A DNA stretch of 64,000 nucleotides from Chloroflexota bacterium. Its GTDB lineage: Bacteria; Chloroflexota; Dormibacteria; Dormibacterales; Dormibacteraceae. The stretch spans positions 1 through 64,000 of the forward strand of contig VBGR01000032.1 in NCBI GenBank assembly GCA_005880695.1, written 5' to 3'. Below the pieces are notes generated by a model. That model made no database searches. It was not told the origin of the DNA and worked only from the letters and a program-made list of their open reading frames with translations. Within the stretch, counting starts at the first letter, position 1. Every line of letters begins with the position of its first letter. Both the position numbers and the translations under genes were made by a program. Below are positions 8,371 to 16,916 of the stretch, one piece after another.

Positions 8371-8388
8371 CATAAAGGACTGTTTATG
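8371..8388. promoter_or_regulatory. operator-like palindrome 1 (CATAAA-N6-TTTATG)
   Basis: An 18-base A+T-rich inverted repeat with 6-base arms in otherwise G+C-rich DNA, in the gap between the divergent holin-like and ArsR-family genes. A second, better palindrome with the same half-site lies 29 bases away centre to centre. Winged-helix ArsR regulators bind such sites as dimers, so autoregulation by the adjacent gene is the natural inference. Confidence 0.7.
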
Positions 8389-8399
8389 CTTTAAGCTCC

Positions 8400-8417
8400 C
8401 ATAAAGAGTTCTTTATG
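8400..8417. promoter_or_regulatory. operator-like palindrome 2 (CATAAAG-N4-CTTTATG)
   Basis: A perfect 7-4-7 inverted repeat whose last three bases are the ATG of the ArsR-family gene. Occupancy would block both transcription start and the translation start region. It shares the CATAAA/TTTATG half-site with the palindrome at 8371-8388, and together they could control the divergent holin-like operon as well as the inositol operon. Confidence 0.75.
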
Positions 8418-8738
8418 TTTCTCCCAGGACAGCAGGGCGACCTACCGGCATTTTTCGCCGCACTTGCAAACGTGACGCGGCTGCGCATCGTCGCGCGCCT
8501 TGTCGAGACCGGCGAGGAGACTGTCACCGAGCTCGCCGCCGCGCTGCGCATGAGCCAGCCGCGGCTTTCCTGGCACCTGCGAATGCTGGAGCTGGGTGGT
8601 GTCGTCAAGACGCGGCATCTGGGCCGTCTGACCTACTGCTCCGTCGACGCTGACGTGATCCACCGCCGCCTGACCGACCTCGAAGCCATGCTGGCCGGTC
8701 GCACGCGGCCCAGCCTCGGGAGTGAAGTCATCGGATGA
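8415..8738 (+). CDS. ArsR-family winged-helix repressor
   Basis: A 107-residue winged-helix regulator. [22 protein letters not shown] (13-34) is the first ArsR helix pair, [22 protein letters not shown] (37-58) the helix-turn-helix, and [15 protein letters not shown] the beta-wing. No Cys pair of a metal-sensing alpha3 site is present; the lone Cys is in the wing. The ATG sits inside a perfect palindrome, implying autoregulation. The stop overlaps the ino1 start as ATGA, so it is very likely the local regulator of inositol-lipid synthesis. Its ligand is unknown. Confidence 0.88.
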   Translation: MFLPGQQGDLPAFFAALANVTRLRIVARLVETGEETVTELAAALRMSQPRLSWHLRMLELGGVVKTRHLGRLTYCSVDADVIHRRLTDLEAMLAGRTRPSLGSEVIG

Positions 8739-9865
8739 GGAACGGCAATGGCAACGGCAAGGTCCGGGTTGCTCTGGTCGGCGTCGGTAATTGCGCCAAC
8801 GCGCTGGTGCAGGGCGTCGAGTTTTACAAAGAGGCGTCGACCTCTGACTTCGTGCCGGGCCTCATGCACGTCGACCTGGGCGGCTATCACATCCGCGACA
8901 TCGAATTCAGCGCCGCCTTCGACATCGACCGCGAGAAGGTCGGCAAGGACGTTTCCGAGGCGATGTGGGCGGGTCCCAACAACACCGTGAAGTTCGCAGA
9001 TGTCAAGCCGCTCGGCGTCAAGGTCGAGCGGGGTATGACGCACGACGGCATCGGCAAGTACCTGGCCGGCAAGATCCAGAAGGCTCCCGGGTCGACGGCC
9101 GAGGTGGCCGAGATCCTGAAGGAGTCGCGCACAGACGTGGTCGTCAACTACCTACCGGTCGGGAGCGAAGAGGCCACCAAGTGGTACGTCGAGCAGGCCC
9201 TGAACGCGGGCTGCGCGTTCGTCAACTGCATCCCGGTGTTCATCGCCCGGGAGGATTACTGGCAGCGCCGCTTCGCGAAGAAAGGCCTGCCGATCATCGG
9301 TGACGACATCAAGTCTCAGGTCGGGGCCACCATCGTCCACCGGACGCTGGCGCGGCTTTTCCGGGAACGTGGCGTGCGCCTCGAGCGCACCTACCAGCTC
9401 AACTTCGGCGGCAACACCGACTTCCTGAACATGCTCGAACGGGAGCGGCTGATGTCGAAGAAGATCTCCAAAACGCGCTCAGTTACATCCCAGCTTGATT
9501 ACGCGATCGGCGACGACAACGTGCACATCGGGCCCAGCGACTATGTTCCCTGGCTCGACGATCGCAAATGGGCATACATCCGGCTCGAAGGCCGTGGCTT
9601 CGGTGACGTGCCGCTGAATGTCGAGCTCAAGCTCGAGGTGGTCGATTCGCCCAACTCGGCGGGCATCGTGATCGACGCCGTGCGCTGCTGCAAGCTGGCG
9701 CTCGACCGCGGGTTGAGCGGCGCCCTGGAAGGTCCCAGCGCTTACTTCATGAAGTCGCCGCCCATCCAGTACGCGGACGGGGATGCGCGCCGGCTGACCG
9801 AGGAGTTCATCGCGGGCGCGATGGTGCGGGCGGCGACCACCTCGGCCGGGCCGAACGCGGAGTAG
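8735..9865 (+). CDS. ino1: inositol-3-phosphate synthase
   Basis: A 376-residue NAD-dependent enzyme turning glucose-6-phosphate into 1L-myo-inositol-1-phosphate (also numbered 3-phosphate). It is the short bacterial/archaeal type, as in Mycobacterium. The NAD loop [12 protein letters not shown] is at 16-27; the conserved [26 protein letters not shown] and [13 protein letters not shown]-like (KKISKTRSV) segments carry active-site lysines and asparagines; [23 protein letters not shown] closes the family signature. Overlaps the ArsR gene by ATGA and lies 5 bases before a PIP-synthase-like gene, so the product likely enters phosphatidylinositol, and possibly mycothiol. Confidence 0.96.
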   Translation: MRNGNGNGKVRVALVGVGNCANALVQGVEFYKEASTSDFVPGLMHVDLGGYHIRDIEFSAAFDIDREKVGKDVSEAMWAGPNNTVKFADVKPLGVKVERGMTHDGIGKYLAGKIQKAPGSTAEVAEILKESRTDVVVNYLPVGSEEATKWYVEQALNAGCAFVNCIPVFIAREDYWQRRFAKKGLPIIGDDIKSQVGATIVHRTLARLFRERGVRLERTYQLNFGGNTDFLNMLERERLMSKKISKTRSVTSQLDYAIGDDNVHIGPSDYVPWLDDRKWAYIRLEGRGFGDVPLNVELKLEVVDSPNSAGIVIDAVRCCKLALDRGLSGALEGPSAYFMKSPPIQYADGDARRLTEEFIAGAMVRAATTSAGPNAE

Positions 9866-9870
9866 GGCAG

Positions 9871-10533
9871 GTGTTCACGAGCCGGTTCCAGGAGTGGGTG
9901 AGGCGGCGCGCGCTTCGACTCGCCACCTGGCTCGGCCGGCTGCCCATCACCCCCAACCAGGTGACGGTGGTCGGCATGCTGATCACGTTCTCCGCGGCCG
10001 GCCTGATCGCCACCGGCCACCTTCTCCTCGGCGGCGTAGTCCTCGCTTTTGGCGGCACCTTCGACATCCTCGACGGCGCCCTGGCCCGCGTCACGAAGCG
10101 TCAATACCCGTACGGCGCTTTCTTCGACTCGACGCTCGACCGCTACGCGGAGGCGGCCGTCTACATCGGCCTGGCGGCTTACTTCCTCGACCGGCCGGGA
10201 GCGCAGGCCATGGTCTTACCCACCATCGTCGCCCTGGTCGGGTCGCAGCTCGTCAGCTACGTGCGGGCCCGCGCCCAGAGTCTTGGCTTCAGCTGTGAGA
10301 CCGGCCTCTTCGCCCGACCCGAGCGCGTGGTGATCATCGTCGCCGGACTGATCCTGGGCGGCGCCATCCTGGTCGGAGTGGTCTGGGTCCTCGCCTTCCT
10401 GACCAACCTGACCGCCCTGCAGCGCATCTTCGAGGTCTGGGGCCAGGCGCGGGCGCAGCGGGAAGTCGCCCGCGAGAAGCCCGCCGAGGTGACGCCCGAG
10501 CTCCGACGGCGCGCCCGAGCGCCGCGTCCCTGA
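9871..10533 (+). CDS. CDP-alcohol phosphatidyltransferase, PIP-synthase type
   Basis: A 220-residue integral membrane enzyme with about six helices. The family signature DxxDGxxAR-x8-GxxxDxxxD is complete: D65, D68, G69, A72, R73, G82, D86, D90. Placement right after inositol phosphate synthase supports the actinobacterial-type phosphatidylinositol-phosphate synthase, which joins CDP-diacylglycerol and inositol phosphate. The C-terminal approximately 30 residues are charged and probably cytoplasmic. GTG start. Related CDP-alcohol transferases (cardiolipin or PG-phosphate synthases) share the motif, so substrate is inferred from context. Confidence 0.88.
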   Translation: MFTSRFQEWVRRRALRLATWLGRLPITPNQVTVVGMLITFSAAGLIATGHLLLGGVVLAFGGTFDILDGALARVTKRQYPYGAFFDSTLDRYAEAAVYIGLAAYFLDRPGAQAMVLPTIVALVGSQLVSYVRARAQSLGFSCETGLFARPERVVIIVAGLILGGAILVGVVWVLAFLTNLTALQRIFEVWGQARAQREVAREKPAEVTPELRRRARAPRP

Positions 10534-10541
10534 TACACACC

Positions 10542-10587
10542 CCGCACATGCCGGCCTCTTAAGGCGCGGTTGGGCCAAGACGTGCGG
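10542..10587. terminator. possible bidirectional terminator between convergent genes
   Basis: CCGCAC (10542-10547) pairs with GTGCGG (10582-10587) around a G+C-rich interior that can fold further (GCCT-CTTA-AGGC). It lies between the stop of the plus-strand lipid gene and the stop of the minus-strand glucanotransferase. No T-run follows on either strand, so this is weak. Confidence 0.25.
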
Positions 10588-10628
10588 AATCCGTATCGGA
10601 ATTTCGCTTCTCCGCCGCCAAGCGTGCG

Positions 10629-12539
10629 TTAAACGTCGCTCTGGCGGATGGTCAAGCGTGCCTGGCCGACGGCGTGCAGCGTGACCAGACAGCCGCCCTG
10701 CAGGATGCGTTCGTAGCCGTGTTCGGAGTTGTTGATCGTCTCGACCGGGTAGTACCAGATGCGCGCGGGCGGGGAGATGCGGACGGTGCAGCGGGTCGCC
10801 AGCTCGGGCTGCAGGAGCACCAGCGACGCCGCCTCAGCGATTTCCACCTCGCCGTCCAAGCAATGCGTCCGGCGATTCGCGGTCAGGCTCCCCTTGGCGG
10901 GACCCGCCGTGATCGCGAGGTTCGATTCAACGGCCAGCAGCGAGCCCGGGGGCAGCGGGTCGACGCGCACGCTGAGCGTGATCGAGCGCCCCTGGCCGTC
11001 GACGGTGAGCTCTTTGGTCATCGTCACCGACTGCCCGCCGACGGTCTCGGTCCGGTCCAGCTTTAGCCGCCGCGATCGCAGGCGGGTCAGGAACCCTCCG
11101 GTTCCGAAGCTCCCGAGCTCTTCCAGCTGTCCTCGCTGCGCCGCCTCCAGCCGAGCTTCGGCCGGAACCAAATAGCACTGGAAGAGGAGGCGGCGGCGAC
11201 GGTCGTACCAGAGACGTTCGTGGAGACCAGGCTCGCGAACCAGGAGATTGGCCTTCAAGATGCCGCCGCCCTGCGCCGACCCGGCCCTCAGCTCCTCGTG
11301 ATAGGCCTCCGGCCGCCGCTGGACGACATCCACCAGGTTCAACCGGCCGGCGTCCCATTCGACGATCGCGCCACCGGCCGCCGGCGCGACGTAGACGTTC
11401 TGCTCCGGACCCTCAAACAGAACCTCCCGATGGCCATCGAGGTCGTAGTCCTCCTCCGACACCCGCGCCACCAGCCGCCGGCCGGCGCCCTCGGCGGCGC
11501 GCAGATTCTGCCAGACCGCCCGCCGCAGGTGGGGGAGGTAGACGCCCCCGAAAACGCCGTGCCAGTAGGCGTCGTTGGCCTGGGCCTGGAGGAGGTGCCG
11601 GCTCGGCCGGCCGCTCCGGGACACGCGCAGCATCTTCTTGTGCATTGCGTTGGCCTCCCGGTAGCGCGCCAGAAAGTTCCGCCAGAAGCCGCCCGACCAC
11701 TTGATCATCTCCGGGTAGCTGGTGGCCGGCAGGTAAACGGGCCCGTGCGGCCGGTGAGTCTCGACGTAGGCGCCTGGCAGGACCGTGTCCAGCCAGCCTG
11801 CGCTGGTCTCGATGGCGTTGAAGAACTCATCCACCCAGCCCCTGTCCCAGCAAGCTTCGCGGGTCGTCGGCCAGGAGCCGAACTTCTCGCCGTCGTCGCC
11901 CATCAGGGCCAGCCTTTCGCCCTCGCCGGCCAGACCGCGGAGGATCTCCATGACCTCCTCGACCGGCTGCCAGGGAATCGCGTAGCGCAGGACCTTGAGC
12001 GTGGGCAGCACCACTATCGCGTGGCCCTGCTCCTCGGTCAGGAAGGGCTGGAGCAGCGCCTCGGCGCGGATGCCGATCGCTTCGAAGTGCTCGTTGTCGA
12101 GGATCGTGTAGCCGTAGCCGGCCTCCGCCAAAGGCCGTGGGAGGCCAGGCTCCCAGACTCGCTCGGCCAGCCAGAGCCCGCTGGGCCGGCGGCCGAAATC
12201 TCGCGTCACGGCGTCGCGCAGCAGCTTCAGCTGGACGAGCTTGTCGCGGTCCGAGATGATCGGCAGGATCGGCTCGAAGTAGCCGCCGCCCAACACCTCG
12301 ACCTGACCCCGCTCGACGAGGCCGCGGACTCTCTTGATGAACTGCGGGTGGTGTTCCCGCAGGTGGTCCAGCAGGAAGCCGCTGTAGTGGAGGGCGGCCT
12401 TGATGCGAGGGTGCCGCTCCAGCGCTTCGAGCATGGGCAGGTAGGACTCTTCGAAATTGCGCTCCAGCACCCACCCGAAGTTGCCGACCGGCTGGTGGTT
12501 GTGGAGCGCGAGGGCGAGATGGAGGCGGACTATCGGCAC
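10629..12539 (-). CDS. GH57 4-alpha-glucanotransferase / alpha-amylase
   Basis: A 636-residue GH57 enzyme with the domain order of the Thermococcus litoralis 4-alpha-glucanotransferase: a catalytic (beta/alpha)7 barrel (1-300), DUF1925, and a beta-sandwich DUF1926. Five GH57 motifs are visible: HNHQP (13-17), GGGYFEP (84-90), WLAERVWEP with nucleophile E126, LMGDDGEKFG with acid/base Asp at 215 or 216, and the EMIKWSGGFWRNF segment. It would transfer maltooligosaccharides in glycogen or starch metabolism in the cytoplasm; there is no signal peptide. It is divergent from holB with about 26 bases between starts. Confidence 0.92.
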   Translation of the reverse strand: MPIVRLHLALALHNHQPVGNFGWVLERNFEESYLPMLEALERHPRIKAALHYSGFLLDHLREHHPQFIKRVRGLVERGQVEVLGGGYFEPILPIISDRDKLVQLKLLRDAVTRDFGRRPSGLWLAERVWEPGLPRPLAEAGYGYTILDNEHFEAIGIRAEALLQPFLTEEQGHAIVVLPTLKVLRYAIPWQPVEEVMEILRGLAGEGERLALMGDDGEKFGSWPTTREACWDRGWVDEFFNAIETSAGWLDTVLPGAYVETHRPHGPVYLPATSYPEMIKWSGGFWRNFLARYREANAMHKKMLRVSRSGRPSRHLLQAQANDAYWHGVFGGVYLPHLRRAVWQNLRAAEGAGRRLVARVSEEDYDLDGHREVLFEGPEQNVYVAPAAGGAIVEWDAGRLNLVDVVQRRPEAYHEELRAGSAQGGGILKANLLVREPGLHERLWYDRRRRLLFQCYLVPAEARLEAAQRGQLEELGSFGTGGFLTRLRSRRLKLDRTETVGGQSVTMTKELTVDGQGRSITLSVRVDPLPPGSLLAVESNLAITAGPAKGSLTANRRTHCLDGEVEIAEAASLVLLQPELATRCTVRISPPARIWYYPVETINNSEHGYERILQGGCLVTLHAVGQARLTIRQSDV

Positions 12540-12565
12540 AGGATACCGATACCCTCTAGATCGCC

Positions 12566-13546
12566 ATGAGTCTCACCGAAGCCGCGGCTTTCGAGGGCGT
12601 CGCGGGGCACTCGCGAGCGCTCCGACTGCTCGAGTCGCAGCTTCAGCGCGACCACCTTGCCCAGGCCTACCTCTTCACGGGCGAAGCCAACCTCGGGAAG
12701 ACCGAAGTCGCGCGGCGGCTGGCGAAAGCCCTCCTCCCGGAACACCCGCTCGAGCGCCACCCCGACTACTGGGAGGACGATCGCGGGCGGGCGATTCCGA
12801 TCGACGAGATCCGCCTCCTGCCTGACCGCCAGCCCGAGTTCCATGCCCAGTCGCTGCAGCACTTCCTCTCGCTGAAGCCGGCGATCGCGACGCGGCGCGT
12901 GGCGCTGATCACCAGCGTCGGGCGGCTGAAGGACGAGGTCCAGGGCATCCTTCTGAAGACTCTCGAGGAGCCGCACCCCGGCCGCGTCATCATCCTCACC
13001 TCGCCGGGAATCTCGCCCTTCGTGGTCCTGCCCACGGTCGTCTCGCGCTGCCAGCGCTTGAGCTTCCATGCCGTCGCCGAGGACGAGATCCAGGCGCTGC
13101 TCGAGGCTCGCGGCGTCGCCGCGGCGACGGCCGCCGGGCTGGCGCGGCTCTCGCGCGGACGCCCGGGCTGGGCCCTGCGAGCCGCCCAGGACGCCGACGT
13201 GCTGACGCGCCACGCGGCCTGGCTGGAGCGCCTCCAGGACGTGATGGGCGGGCCTGCCGACGCCGCCCTGCGGCTGGCCGCCGAGCTTGACTCGGCCCAC
13301 CTGGCCTGGCGCAACAGCGAGCGCTGGGGAGGCCCGACGCCGGAAGAGGGGATGGCCGACCCGCTCCTCGAAGCGCTGGGCAGCTGGCAGCTCGAGCTGC
13401 GCCGGCGCCTGCAACACGATTCCCGGCCAGGGCCTTGGGCCCGCCTCCTCGAGCTCTCCTACGACACCATCGGCTATCACGAGCAGAACGTCAGCCCGCG
13501 GCTCAACCTCGAATGCTTCCTTCTCGAATGCCGCCGCGCTTCCTGA
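12566..13546 (+). CDS. holB: DNA polymerase III subunit delta'
   Basis: A 326-residue AAA+ clamp-loader subunit. GHSRALRLLESQLQRDHLAQAYLF is the delta'/tau N-terminal signature; GEANLGKT (39-46) is the P-loop position; SRCQRL is the sensor/arginine-finger SRC motif that completes the ATP site of the neighbouring subunit. The usual zinc-binding cysteine cluster after the P-loop is absent, replaced by LLPEHPLERHPDYWEDD. It heads a long plus-strand operon and overlaps hisC by 19 bases. Confidence 0.92.
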   Translation: MSLTEAAAFEGVAGHSRALRLLESQLQRDHLAQAYLFTGEANLGKTEVARRLAKALLPEHPLERHPDYWEDDRGRAIPIDEIRLLPDRQPEFHAQSLQHFLSLKPAIATRRVALITSVGRLKDEVQGILLKTLEEPHPGRVIILTSPGISPFVVLPTVVSRCQRLSFHAVAEDEIQALLEARGVAAATAAGLARLSRGRPGWALRAAQDADVLTRHAAWLERLQDVMGGPADAALRLAAELDSAHLAWRNSERWGGPTPEEGMADPLLEALGSWQLELRRRLQHDSRPGPWARLLELSYDTIGYHEQNVSPRLNLECFLLECRRAS

Positions 13547-14592
13547 AGAAGAGCCTGCAGGGCTTCGCTCCCTACGTACCCGGCGACCAGCCGCCGGATG
13601 GCGAGCGCTGGATCAAGCTCAATACCAACGAATCTCCCTACCCGCCTTCGCCGAAGGTTGTCGAAGCGGTGCGGGCGGCGGCCGGCGATTCGCTGCGCCT
13701 CTACCCGAGTCCGCTCGCGACCCCGGCGCGGCAGGAGATCGGCCGGGCGTACGGCGTCGATCCCGAGTGGGTCCGGCTGGGCAACGGCGCGGATGAGCTG
13801 ATCGCGATGTGCTTTCGCGCCTTCGCGGGGGCGGGCGAGCGGGTGGCCTTCACCTGGCCCAGCTACCCGCTGATCGAACCGCTCTGCGGCATCCACGAAG
13901 CCCAGCCCGTCGCCCATCCGCTGGAGCCCCGCTGGGCGCTGCCGCCGGGCTTCGCCGCCGACGACTCGCCGCTCAAGTTCCTCGTCAACCCGAATTCGCC
14001 GACCGGAACCTGGTACCGGCGGGAAGAGGTGGAGAGCGTGGTCGCCGGTTCGGCCGGCGTCGTCGTCCTGGACGAGGCGTACGTCGACTTCGCGCCCTCC
14101 TCGCGGCTCGACCTGCTGGAGCGGCACTCGAATCTGATGATCTTGCGCACGATGTCGAAGGCCTACGCGCTGGCCGGCATGAGGATTGGCTTCGCTTTCG
14201 GCCATCCGGACCTGCTGGCGGGGCTCGACCTGGTCAAGGATTCCTACAACCTGAGCCGGCTCGCGATCGTGGCCGCGACTGCGGCCGTCGCCGACCGCTC
14301 CTACCGCGACCACCTGGTTTCCCGAGTGGTGGCGGATCGGGAGTGGCTCGCTCAAGAGCTGCAGGGCTTCGATTTCGAGGTCTCTCCGTCGGCGGGGAAC
14401 TTCGTGTTCGTACGCCCCCCGGACGGTATCCAGGCCGCGGAGGTCTTTGCGGGCCTCAAAGCGCGCCGGATCCTGGTCCGGCACTTCTCGAAGCCGCCGC
14501 TCGACGGCTGGCTTCGCATTACCGTCGGGAGCCGCGAGGAGCTGGGCGAGCTGCTGCGCGGCATCGCTTCGCTGCTGAAGGACGCGGCATGA
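13528..14592 (+). CDS. hisC: histidinol-phosphate aminotransferase
   Basis: A 354-residue PLP enzyme of fold type I that converts imidazole acetol phosphate and glutamate to histidinol phosphate. The PLP lysine is K211 in TMSKAYALAG; LNTNESPYPPSP (31-42), NPNSPTG (154-160) and the Asp182 in LDEAYVDF are diagnostic of the HisC group. It starts inside holB at ATG 13528. No other his gene is nearby, so it is a dispersed copy and could also serve aromatic amino acids. Confidence 0.92.
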   Translation: MPPRFLKKSLQGFAPYVPGDQPPDGERWIKLNTNESPYPPSPKVVEAVRAAAGDSLRLYPSPLATPARQEIGRAYGVDPEWVRLGNGADELIAMCFRAFAGAGERVAFTWPSYPLIEPLCGIHEAQPVAHPLEPRWALPPGFAADDSPLKFLVNPNSPTGTWYRREEVESVVAGSAGVVVLDEAYVDFAPSSRLDLLERHSNLMILRTMSKAYALAGMRIGFAFGHPDLLAGLDLVKDSYNLSRLAIVAATAAVADRSYRDHLVSRVVADREWLAQELQGFDFEVSPSAGNFVFVRPPDGIQAAEVFAGLKARRILVRHFSKPPLDGWLRITVGSREELGELLRGIASLLKDAA

Positions 14593-15137
14593 CGCGCTCT
14601 GACGCATGGGCGATGGTCACCGAGTTCACGAAGTCCCCGATGCTGCTGCGTCATATGCTGAGCGTCGAAGCCGCGATGCGTTTCTACGCCCGCAAGTTCG
14701 GCGAGGACGAGGAGCGCTACGCCGTTGTCGGCTTGCTGCACGACTTCGACTTCGAGGCGTATCCCACCGAGCACCCGCACTCGGGCCTGCGGATCATGCG
14801 CGAGCGAGGCGTCCCGGAGGACATCGCGCAGGACTGCTACTCGCACGGCGAGACCGGCCTACCGCGTGACACCAACATCCGCAAGACGATCAAAGCTGTC
14901 GACGAGCTCTCGGGCTTTGTGATCGCGTGCGCGCTGGTCAAGCCCGACCGCTCGCTGGGTGCGGTCGAGCCGGCCGGAGTGCGCAAGAAGATGAAGGACA
15001 AGGCTTTCGCCCGGGCCGTGCATCGAGAGGAGCTCACCGGTGGCGCCGAACTGCTCGGGGTACCCTTCGACGAGCACGTGGAGAACGTTCGCGACTCCCT
15101 CAAGCCGATTGCCTCCGAGATCGGCCTCAACCCGTGA
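14589..15137 (+). CDS. HD-domain hydrolase
   Basis: A 182-residue HD-superfamily protein. H22 (LLRHMLSVE) and the HD pair H51-D52 (GLLHDFDFE) are in place, with H62/H64 and further histidines downstream, as in metal-dependent phosphohydrolases. The family contains small stand-alone proteins with this organisation and unknown substrate. The ATG overlaps the hisC stop (ATGA) and its stop overlaps the next start (GTGA). Confidence 0.85.
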   Translation: MTRSDAWAMVTEFTKSPMLLRHMLSVEAAMRFYARKFGEDEERYAVVGLLHDFDFEAYPTEHPHSGLRIMRERGVPEDIAQDCYSHGETGLPRDTNIRKTIKAVDELSGFVIACALVKPDRSLGAVEPAGVRKKMKDKAFARAVHREELTGGAELLGVPFDEHVENVRDSLKPIASEIGLNP

Positions 15138-16117
15138 GTAAGCCGGCTGTCGTCGTCACCCACCCGGTCCTCGAGCCCGCGCCGGCGCTGCTCGAAGATG
15201 CTTGCGAGGTCCGCCAGCTGCCGAACGTTTACAAGCACCCCGTCGAGAAACTTCGGCAGGCCGCGGAGGGCGTCCAGGGGATGCTGACGCAGCTGATGGA
15301 CGAGATCAATGAAGAGGTCCTCTCGGCGCCCGGCCTCAAGTGCGTGTCCAACGTCGCGGTGGGGTTCGACAACATCGATGTCGCCGCCGCCACCAAGCAC
15401 GGTGTGCTGGTCACCAACACGCCGGGCATCCTCGACGACACCACTGCCGACTTCGCATTCACGCTACTGGCCGCGGCCGCTCGCCGCCTTGTCGAAGCGG
15501 ACAAGTTCATCCGCGGCGGGGACTTCAAGGGTTGGGCGATCGACATGCTCCTGGGCCACGACATCCACGGAGCGACGCTCGGCCTGGTCGGCTTCGGACG
15601 CATCGGCCGAGGCGTCGCCCGCCGTGGGCGCGCGTTCGGGATGAGGGTTCTCTATTACGACGAGTTTCCTGCCCAACCCGACGTCGAGAGGGAGCTCGGC
15701 GTGACGCGTACTGAGCTCGACCAGCTTCTCGAGGATTCTGACTTCGTGTCGCTTCACGTGCCGCTCACGGCTACGACGCGCCATCTGATCGGCGCGCCTC
15801 AGCTGGCGCGGATGAAGAAGACGGCGGTGCTCGTCAACACCTCGCGCGGCCCCGTCGTGGACGAGGAGGCGCTGGCCGAGGCACTCGCTGAGGGGCAGAT
15901 CTTCGCGGCCGGCCTCGACGTCTTCGAGCGCGAGCCGGCCGTGCACCCGAAGCTTTTGAAGCTCGACAACGTGGTCCTGGCTCCGCACATCGCCAGCGCC
16001 TCGGTGCGGACGCGCTCGCAGATGTGCGAGGTCGCGGCCCGCAACCTGATCGCCGGCGTTTCAGGCGGCCGGCCGGCCAATCTCGTCAACCCAGAGGTAC
16101 TCGATAAGCGCGGCTGA
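15134..16117 (+). CDS. D-isomer 2-hydroxyacid dehydrogenase (glyoxylate/hydroxypyruvate reductase type)
   Basis: A 327-residue NAD(P)-dependent reductase. The Rossmann loop GFGRIG is at 153-158; the catalytic Arg, Glu and His are in NTSRGP, LDVFEREP and LAPHIASA. GMRVLYYDEFPAQ places an acidic/tyrosine context at the cofactor-selective strand. The absence of ACT or regulatory domains and a length near 325 fit glyoxylate/hydroxypyruvate reductase or D-glycerate dehydrogenase rather than SerA. The start is GTG 15134, overlapping the HD gene stop. Confidence 0.88.
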   Translation: MSKPAVVVTHPVLEPAPALLEDACEVRQLPNVYKHPVEKLRQAAEGVQGMLTQLMDEINEEVLSAPGLKCVSNVAVGFDNIDVAAATKHGVLVTNTPGILDDTTADFAFTLLAAAARRLVEADKFIRGGDFKGWAIDMLLGHDIHGATLGLVGFGRIGRGVARRGRAFGMRVLYYDEFPAQPDVERELGVTRTELDQLLEDSDFVSLHVPLTATTRHLIGAPQLARMKKTAVLVNTSRGPVVDEEALAEALAEGQIFAAGLDVFEREPAVHPKLLKLDNVVLAPHIASASVRTRSQMCEVAARNLIAGVSGGRPANLVNPEVLDKRG

Positions 16118-16916
16118 GCCGCAGGGCCGCTCGCCGTATCGCCTGCTGGCGCTCGACCTGGACGGCACCATCATCAGCCTCGATCTCCAGGTCGACCCGC
16201 GCGACGAGGCGGCCCTGGCGCGAGCACGCGAGCGCGGGCTGCTCGTGGCTGCCTGCACGGGCCGGCCCTACAGCGGGGCGGTGCGGTGGGTGGAACATCT
16301 CCACCTGACCGAGCCGCTGATCTGCTACCAGGGCGCCCAGGTGCGGGCCGCCGACGGCTCCCTCCTGCTCGACCATGGCATCCCCCACGAGCTGGCGATG
16401 GAGGTCGTCCACTTTTGCCGAGAGCGCCGGCTGCACCTGAACGCCTATCGCGACGACCGTCTCCTGGTCGAGCACGACACACCGGACGGCCGCGCCTATG
16501 CGCGCCATTCTGGTCTCGAGACGCATGTCGTCTCCGACCTGGACCTTGCGATGGGTCCGACCAGCCCGAAGCTCGTGATCGTGGCGGCCGAGGAGGTCGT
16601 TGAAGCGCTGCTGCCCGAGGTGCGCGAGCGCTGGCGCGGCCGCCTCTTCGTGGCGACCTCTCTGCCGACTTATCTGGAGATGACCATGCCGGGCGCCCAC
16701 AAGGGCACCGCGCTCGAGTTTCTGGCGGGTTACCTGCAGGTGCCGCGGGAGCAGGTGGTGGCCGCCGGGGACGGCCGCAACGACCGGCCGATGCTGGAGT
16801 GGGCGGGGCTGGCGGTGGCGGTCGAGGGTGCCCCAGCTGAGGTGCTGGAGGTGGCTGACCGCGTCATCGGGCCGCCCGGAACAGGCGGCGTGGCAGAGTT
16901 GTTGGAGTCTTTGTGA
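16104..16916 (+). CDS. Cof-type HAD phosphatase, apparent ATA start
   Basis: A 270-residue HAD hydrolase if initiated at ATA 16104. Motif I DLDGT (18-22) carries the nucleophile; TGRPYSG is motif II; the HKGTAL Lys is motif III; GDGRNDRPM is motif IV, the IIB (Cof) subclass acting on sugar or nucleotide phosphates. The first canonical codon, GTG 16245, would delete motif I and leave no active site. The frame is closed by a TGA near 16046 and contains no ATG/GTG/TTG between. AGAGG at 16093-16097 precedes ATA 16104 with 6-base spacing. Confidence 0.85.
   Translation: MSAAEPQGRSPYRLLALDLDGTIISLDLQVDPRDEAALARARERGLLVAACTGRPYSGAVRWVEHLHLTEPLICYQGAQVRAADGSLLLDHGIPHELAMEVVHFCRERRLHLNAYRDDRLLVEHDTPDGRAYARHSGLETHVVSDLDLAMGPTSPKLVIVAAEEVVEALLPEVRERWRGRLFVATSLPTYLEMTMPGAHKGTALEFLAGYLQVPREQVVAAGDGRNDRPMLEWAGLAVAVEGAPAEVLEVADRVIGPPGTGGVAELLESL

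Noticed and set aside
12541-12555. GGATACCGATACC direct repeat between GH57 and holB
   Set aside because: Too short and not clearly placed relative to a promoter; likely chance.
11220-12569. Long antisense open frame opposite the GH57 gene
   Set aside because: All five GH57 motifs are on the minus strand; the plus frame is a shadow.
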